In this document: positions 59,080 through 64,000 of the stretch, piece by piece | Numbering within the stretch: the first letter of the stretch is position 1 | How the letters are laid out: each line of letters begins with the position of its first letter | Assembly (NCBI RefSeq): GCF_020509005.1 | Contig: NC_063014.1 | Coordinates: 5,456,001-5,520,000, forward strand | DNA from: Fulvia fulva | Lineage: Eukaryota > Ascomycota > Dothideomycetes > Mycosphaerellales > Mycosphaerellaceae | DNA: 64,000 nucleotides | Direction: 5' to 3' | Notes under the pieces: generated by a model | What the model saw: only the letters and a program-made list of their open reading frames with translations | Database searches by the model: none | Told to the model about the DNA's origin: nothing | Made by a program: the position numbers and the translations under genes

Positions 59080-62000
59080 CAATAGCAGCCCAGGCTACGG
59101 CACCACCGGCGCCTACGGCTCTACAGGCGAAGCTCCCCCAAGACAACTAGTAGCAACTCATAGAGGACGCAAAAAGCATAGAAACTAACGATCAGCTCCC
59201 ATACCGGTCTCTACAGGTGATAATCACTCAGCTACGTACGGCGCTTATACTGTCGTATCACCGAGGGCAATAAGAAATGAGGACGACGTCTTAGGCGATT
59301 AGCAAGGCCACCCGGAATCAACACCCCTATAGCTAGGCATCGGTCGCGGCATCGACACTAGGCCCCGCCTAACGTACGATATAGTTACGATCCGTATTAT
59401 AGTGAAGGAAGACTAGGCCGAAGTTACGAAGCTATCGAACAAGGAGCTCGCCTAACGAATCAATCAACTAGGGGTGGTCGTAGTGAACTAACAGTCTAAC
59501 GGCACTCTATAGATCTATACTAGCTCTGCTACTACTAGGAGGCACCTAGAGGCATAGCTATAGTAGGTATCTAAGGTTACGGTATTAGTAAAGGTCTTAA
59601 CGAAGTAATTCACGATCCTAGTCTACGATATACCTAAGGAGTTCGACCTAACTAACTAAGGTCACCTACGTGCTCTCTAAGAGGACAACCCGGTCACTCT
59701 TAACTCTCTAATCTAGAAGGCGACTTGGCTCTATAGGAAATGGCTAGAAGGTAAGAATGCCTCGGCGCTAATAGTATAGCTATAAGACACAAAAGCGGCG
59801 GATCTAGCGATAGAACAAGGCCTAGTCTAGTAATATAGCCTTAAGATAGTAGAAAAGCACTCCTTATCCTTTCGTGTCCTCTAATACTTTAAATACTAAC
59901 AGTATAGACACTAAACCTACACGTGTATAAATAAGTAGGCCTGCTCGAACTATATAGGAGACTAAATGTCTAGGGACTATATATCGGCTACGAGGTAGTA
60001 CGCGAACTGTCCGGGGTACTACCTATCGTATAGTACGGAATACCTATAGCGGAAACTAGCGAAAAACAAGGCAATCACAAACAGAACCGTCGCCCTAAGA
60101 TTCTACGGCGACCGTAAGGCTAGCCTATACCGGAACTAACTAGCGGCGGTCGGGTATAAGCGCCCTAGGGCCGAGAACGATATAAAGGATACGCAACCTA
60201 GGGCGTACGGGAGGCCACGTACTCTACTAGCTACGGCGAGGGAATCTAACTAGGCCCGGCTCCCCTTTAGTATATAGCCGATAGGCGTAGACTAGGACGT
60301 ATAGGGCAGTAGGACATAGGACGATATAGAGGAAATGATTGTCGATACCGATAACTAGCCTCGACACGCTTAGTATTATCTAGTATAACGTTAACTATAG
60401 TAAGGATATAGTCTAGAACTATTTCCTATACGAGGCGGACCCGCGCGTCCACTACGTCCTTATAATCTAGGAGCTATAGATTAACCCGTACTATAAGAGA
60501 CTAACAACCTACAAGTCACTAGGCTATACGACATGCCTACGAGGCAACGGCAGACCCCGCACGTGCTTCTATATTAGTAAGGATATACTAGAATCCGACT
60601 AGGAGGTAGTGTACTACGTAGACGAAGAAGGCGGGGGCGATATTACCTCCCTCTACGTAGGTAGCACCTAGATATACAACCTATATATACAACCGCTAGC
60701 CTCGAGGTCTAGCCGCGACCTAGGGGTCTATAGACACCTAGACAGTGCGCTTAAGAGACAAGGGTACCACATCGTAGTAGGAGACTTTAATATATACTAC
60801 CCTTCCTAGGAAAGCCTTATATAGCCGTAACCTATAGCCGACGAAGTACTCGACTTAATAGCGAGCAACGCAATTGCCCTTAATACCCCGAAGGACCTAG
60901 GCACCTAGAAGAGAGAGAGACTCTAAGGCACGATCGACCTCTCCTAGATCTTAGATAGCTACTACTACACGGTAACCTACTATAGGATCGAACATAAACT
61001 CGAGGCGTCGTTAGACTATATACTAGTTAGGACCTCTATTACGATATAGATATAACGTACACTAGCGAGAACCCCTAAGCTAAACTAGGGAAAGGCCTAC
61101 TAGGCCAATATCTAGGCGTACCTCGATAACTCTAAGAGGCTAGTCTAGATCGCGTAGCAGCAATATAATAGTAAAGACGAGATAGACGAAGCAGTCTAGG
61201 GGTTAATAGACGAAATAAGAAAAGCGACCTTACTTTACGTTCCGCTTACCTAACTAACGACATAGTCTAAACTATACTAGACGCCGGAGTATACTACGGT
61301 AGTAAGAGAAGTAAGGAGAGCCCGCCGGGTATAGACGAGTAGCTATAGCGAGGAGGCCTAGAACGTATATAGGGAGGTATACTAATAGAAGAAAGCTATA
61401 ATACGGAGGGAGAAAGTAGTCGGCTAGAGGGCTATAGTAGAAGAAATCGCCGGTAAGCTAGAGAGGATGTAGAAGCTAGCGAAATAGGCCCGACAGGACC
61501 CTATATAGGGCCCCTCCTTCTCTATCCTAGCGCTATAATCGCCTAGTAGCCCGGTCAGCGACCCCGAGGCCAAGGCGCGTCTACTAGCTAGTAAGTTCTT
61601 CCCGCCCCTAGTCGAGGCTAATCTAAGCGACATAAATAGCTCTACTCCCCTAGCCCCTAGTATCGCGGTCTAATAGGAGGTGTCCGCGGGAGAAGTTGCC
61701 GCTATACTAAGGAAGTTGCCGGCGAAGAAAGCCCCGGGGCCGGATAGGATTCCAAACGAGCTACTAAAGAAGTATAGAGATCAACTAGCCCTAGTAGTTA
61801 TAGCGATCTTTAACGCCTGCCTATAGACCGGATACTACCCGATAGCTTTTAAACAATCGACGATAGTAGTCCTACGTAAGCCGTAAAAGGAAGACTATAC
61901 GTAGGTGAAGTCGTACCGCCTAATTACACTCCTTAATACTCTTAGGAAGGCGCTTAAGAAGCTAGTTATAACGAGACTCTCCGAGGCGGTAGAGGAATAC

Positions 62001-63790
62001 TCCCTACTCCCGGACACCTAGATAGGTGCGCGCCTATAGCGATCGACGCTATCCGCGATAGAACTTATCACCTCTTAGGTAAAGGCTATCTAGTATAAGA
62101 ATAGGGACAAGGTAGCTTCCTTACTTAGCCTAGACATATCGGGAGCCTTCGACTACGTGTTATACCCGCGGCTACTCTATATCCTAAGGTCGAAAGGACT
62201 CCCTAAGTAGCTTATTAACTTCGTACGGTCCTACCTCCAAAACCGTAGTACGTCGATCCTAGTCGGCTAGTATAGAAGCCTATTTTAAGCAGTCTATACT
62301 AGAATCCCGTAAGGCTTAACGCTAGCACCTATTCTGTTCCTCTTCTTTATAGCGACGCTACTCCTAGCCCTAGAATCCTAGAACACCGCTACGAGCGGCT
62401 TCGTAGACGACATAAACATCCTAGCGTAGTCTTCCTCGACTAAGGAGAACTATAGGCTACTAGAAGAGAAGTACAAGATCTACGAGGACTAGGCTAGGAG
62501 GCACGGGGCTCGGTTTGCCCTAGAAAAGTACAATCTGATACACTTTACGCGCCGGCCACGGTTCTATAATATATAAGCTTCTATCTAGATATAGGGACAC
62601 ACGACTAACCCGGCAAATCAGCTTAGGATCCTCGGACTATAGGTAGACCCGGCGCTACGGTAGAGGAAGTACGTATAGGCAATATTACGGAAAGCTAAAT
62701 AGAATATAGTATTATACTAGAGGCTCACTACGTCTATATAGAGGGCGGACTTTTAGTAGTTACGACTTCTATATACGGCTATTATACGGCTAGTCCTTAC
62801 CTATAGTAGCTAAGTATAGTCCTTAGGCGAGAGGGCCTACCTATTAAAGGGACTCGTCGCGCCGTTAGTAAAGATCTAAAACTAATGCCTAAGGAAGGTC
62901 ACCGGGGTATATAAATCGATACTAATAAGGATACTTAAGTACGAGACCGCTATACCGCCGATCGACCTATATATCTAGGGACTACGGACCTCCTACTTAG
63001 GCAAGTCGGTATAGTACCTAGTATAGAAGGTCATCGCTAGTGTAGTCGTAAGGGCCCGCGAATTAGTACTAGCGTATAAGGGCATTCGACCCGGAAACGA
63101 GCCGAACTACCGGGTAAGGGACGAATAGCTAGTAATATAATAGGAAGGTAAGAAATCGTTTATAGAGCAACTATAGAAAGAGAGGTAGAACAACTAGGTT
63201 GTAGGGTATAGTAGACGCCCTTAGCTAGCGGGACAACCTAAGGAATAGTTAGCTACAAAATCCGCGGTCAAGCACCCCCTAAAGCTTATCTACTACCGCC
63301 TAACGAGGGTATAGAGTAGTATAGCAACCTAACTACGAAGCGAACATATCGGCCTCTAGGGGTACCTATTATAGAGGAAGGTTCTAGGATACACGAATAC
63401 TAGCTACCCCTACGGCTATCGCTCCTAGAACGTACGGTACGTACTCCTCGTCTATCCGAGGTAGTCGCTAGGAAGGGGGGAGTAGATAGTAAAGGCGAGG
63501 AACCGGACGATTAGGGTACTTCTTAATAACGCTAAGGACCTACGGCGTATTACGAACTAGATACTAGAGAAGGGCTAGCTAGAACAGTACCGCCTAGTAG
63601 GAGTAGTATAGGAAGGGAGGATACGGCATAGCGCGACGAGACCGGCTAGGAGCGGGGGCTAACGGGGTAGTAATATAGACTACGTACGTTTAGAGGGAAA
63701 GCTAATCTAGATAAGGAGTAGTCGGGGGCGGGAAGGGTTTTCACCTATTCGGGTTTCCCTTTATATATAATAAGAGATATATACCTATAT
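59080..63790 (+). mobile_element. Tad-like LINE (non-LTR retrotransposon), heavily RIP-mutated
   Basis: Plus-strand frames, ignoring stops, show an ORF1 part beginning near 59050-59160 and zinc-knuckle remnants (about 59930-60060). Next comes an APE-type endonuclease (GDFNIYYPSW near 60779). Reverse transcriptase motifs follow: KKAPGPDRIPNE (61724), SYRLITLLN (61911), LDISGAFDYV (62131) and FVDDINIL (62399). A C-terminal Cys/His motif near 63340-63440 has Cys codons turned to Tyr. Stops are overwhelmingly TAG/TAA at positions where relatives have Gln or Trp, i.e. CAG/CAA or TGG changed by C-to-T on either strand. The element cannot make protein. Confidence 0.85.
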
Positions 63791-64000
63791 AGGCCGGATA
63801 GGGTCCTAGAACAGGGGAATGACAAATCTATCTATCTATATAGTTATAGAGAATAGAAAGCGCCTACGAACGGCCTACTTCTACTATATACTATACTAGA
63901 TTATAGTCGCTAATGTAATTATCGGCTAGATGTCCGGTATATAACCTAGAATACGCGCCTATCGCGATAAGAGTGATCGAAGCCCTACACAAAGAGGCAA
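59080..64000. repeat. RIP-mutated, silenced repeat block to the window end
   Basis: From about 59,080 TpA becomes very common and CpA/TpG scarce. For example 59941-60000 has 11 TpA, no CpA and 2 TpG. CpG stays frequent, so GC stays near half. The change of base use is abrupt at the edge. The final ~200 bases remain in the same state, so the block continues beyond the window. Confidence 0.85.

Overview
The window is nuclear DNA of a filamentous ascomycete. Genes are split by short GT-AG introns, mostly 47-67 bp and often with a CTRAC branch site. The families are typical of Pezizomycotina: CFEM receptor, LaeA-like methyltransferase, GMC oxidoreductase, CAF120/SKG3-like PH protein, DUF7580 protein, BCS1-like AAA ATPases. 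The right end shows repeat-induced point mutation (RIP). Class Dothideomycetes is my best guess, by inference only. No tRNA, rRNA, CRISPR array or bacterial-type operon was seen. Exon joins were worked out by hand from splice signals and frame; none is tested by RNA data.

Layout. 0-5.3 kb: 3' end of a Zn-cluster-type transcription factor, a PhyH dioxygenase, a GPI-type GH16 protein and a broken LaeA-like methyltransferase. 5.3-13 kb: a 60-aa MGCGGSK microprotein, a BCS1-like AAA ATPase with an acidic repeat tail, and ORC3. 13-19.6 kb: a 5'-truncated P450, an intact CFEM receptor and a secreted GMC oxidoreductase with two frameshifts. 19.8-29 kb (minus strand): a Clr2-like Gln-rich protein, a C2H2 protein and a CAF120/SKG3-like PH protein. 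29.7-30.1 kb: an intact 287-bp MITE with TA target duplication. 31-41 kb: a BAH-PHD protein, an SDR-like protein, a large GPI surface protein and a secreted GH16 glucanase. 42-45.4 kb: two more C2H2 proteins. 46.4-50.9 kb: divergent housekeeping pair, acetoacetyl-CoA thiolase (ERG10) and the U5 snRNP GTPase SNU114. 50.9-54.3 kb: a gene-poor stretch with degenerate direct repeats. 54.3-58.8 kb: a MAPEG protein, an amidohydrolase fragment, a small Cys/His protein and a DUF7580 relic. 59.1-64 kb: a Tad-like LINE riddled with CpA-to-TpA changes.

Conserved single-copy genes (ORC3, SNU114, ERG10, CAF120-like) are intact. Accessory genes for secondary or surface metabolism are often broken: LaeA-like, P450, GMC, amidohydrolase and DUF7580. 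This reads as a housekeeping backbone with decaying accessory genes, ending against a silenced repeat block on the right. Three C2H2 proteins (two of them close paralogues), one BAH-PHD protein and one Clr2-like protein make the window rich in candidate regulators, but nothing here shows that they work together.
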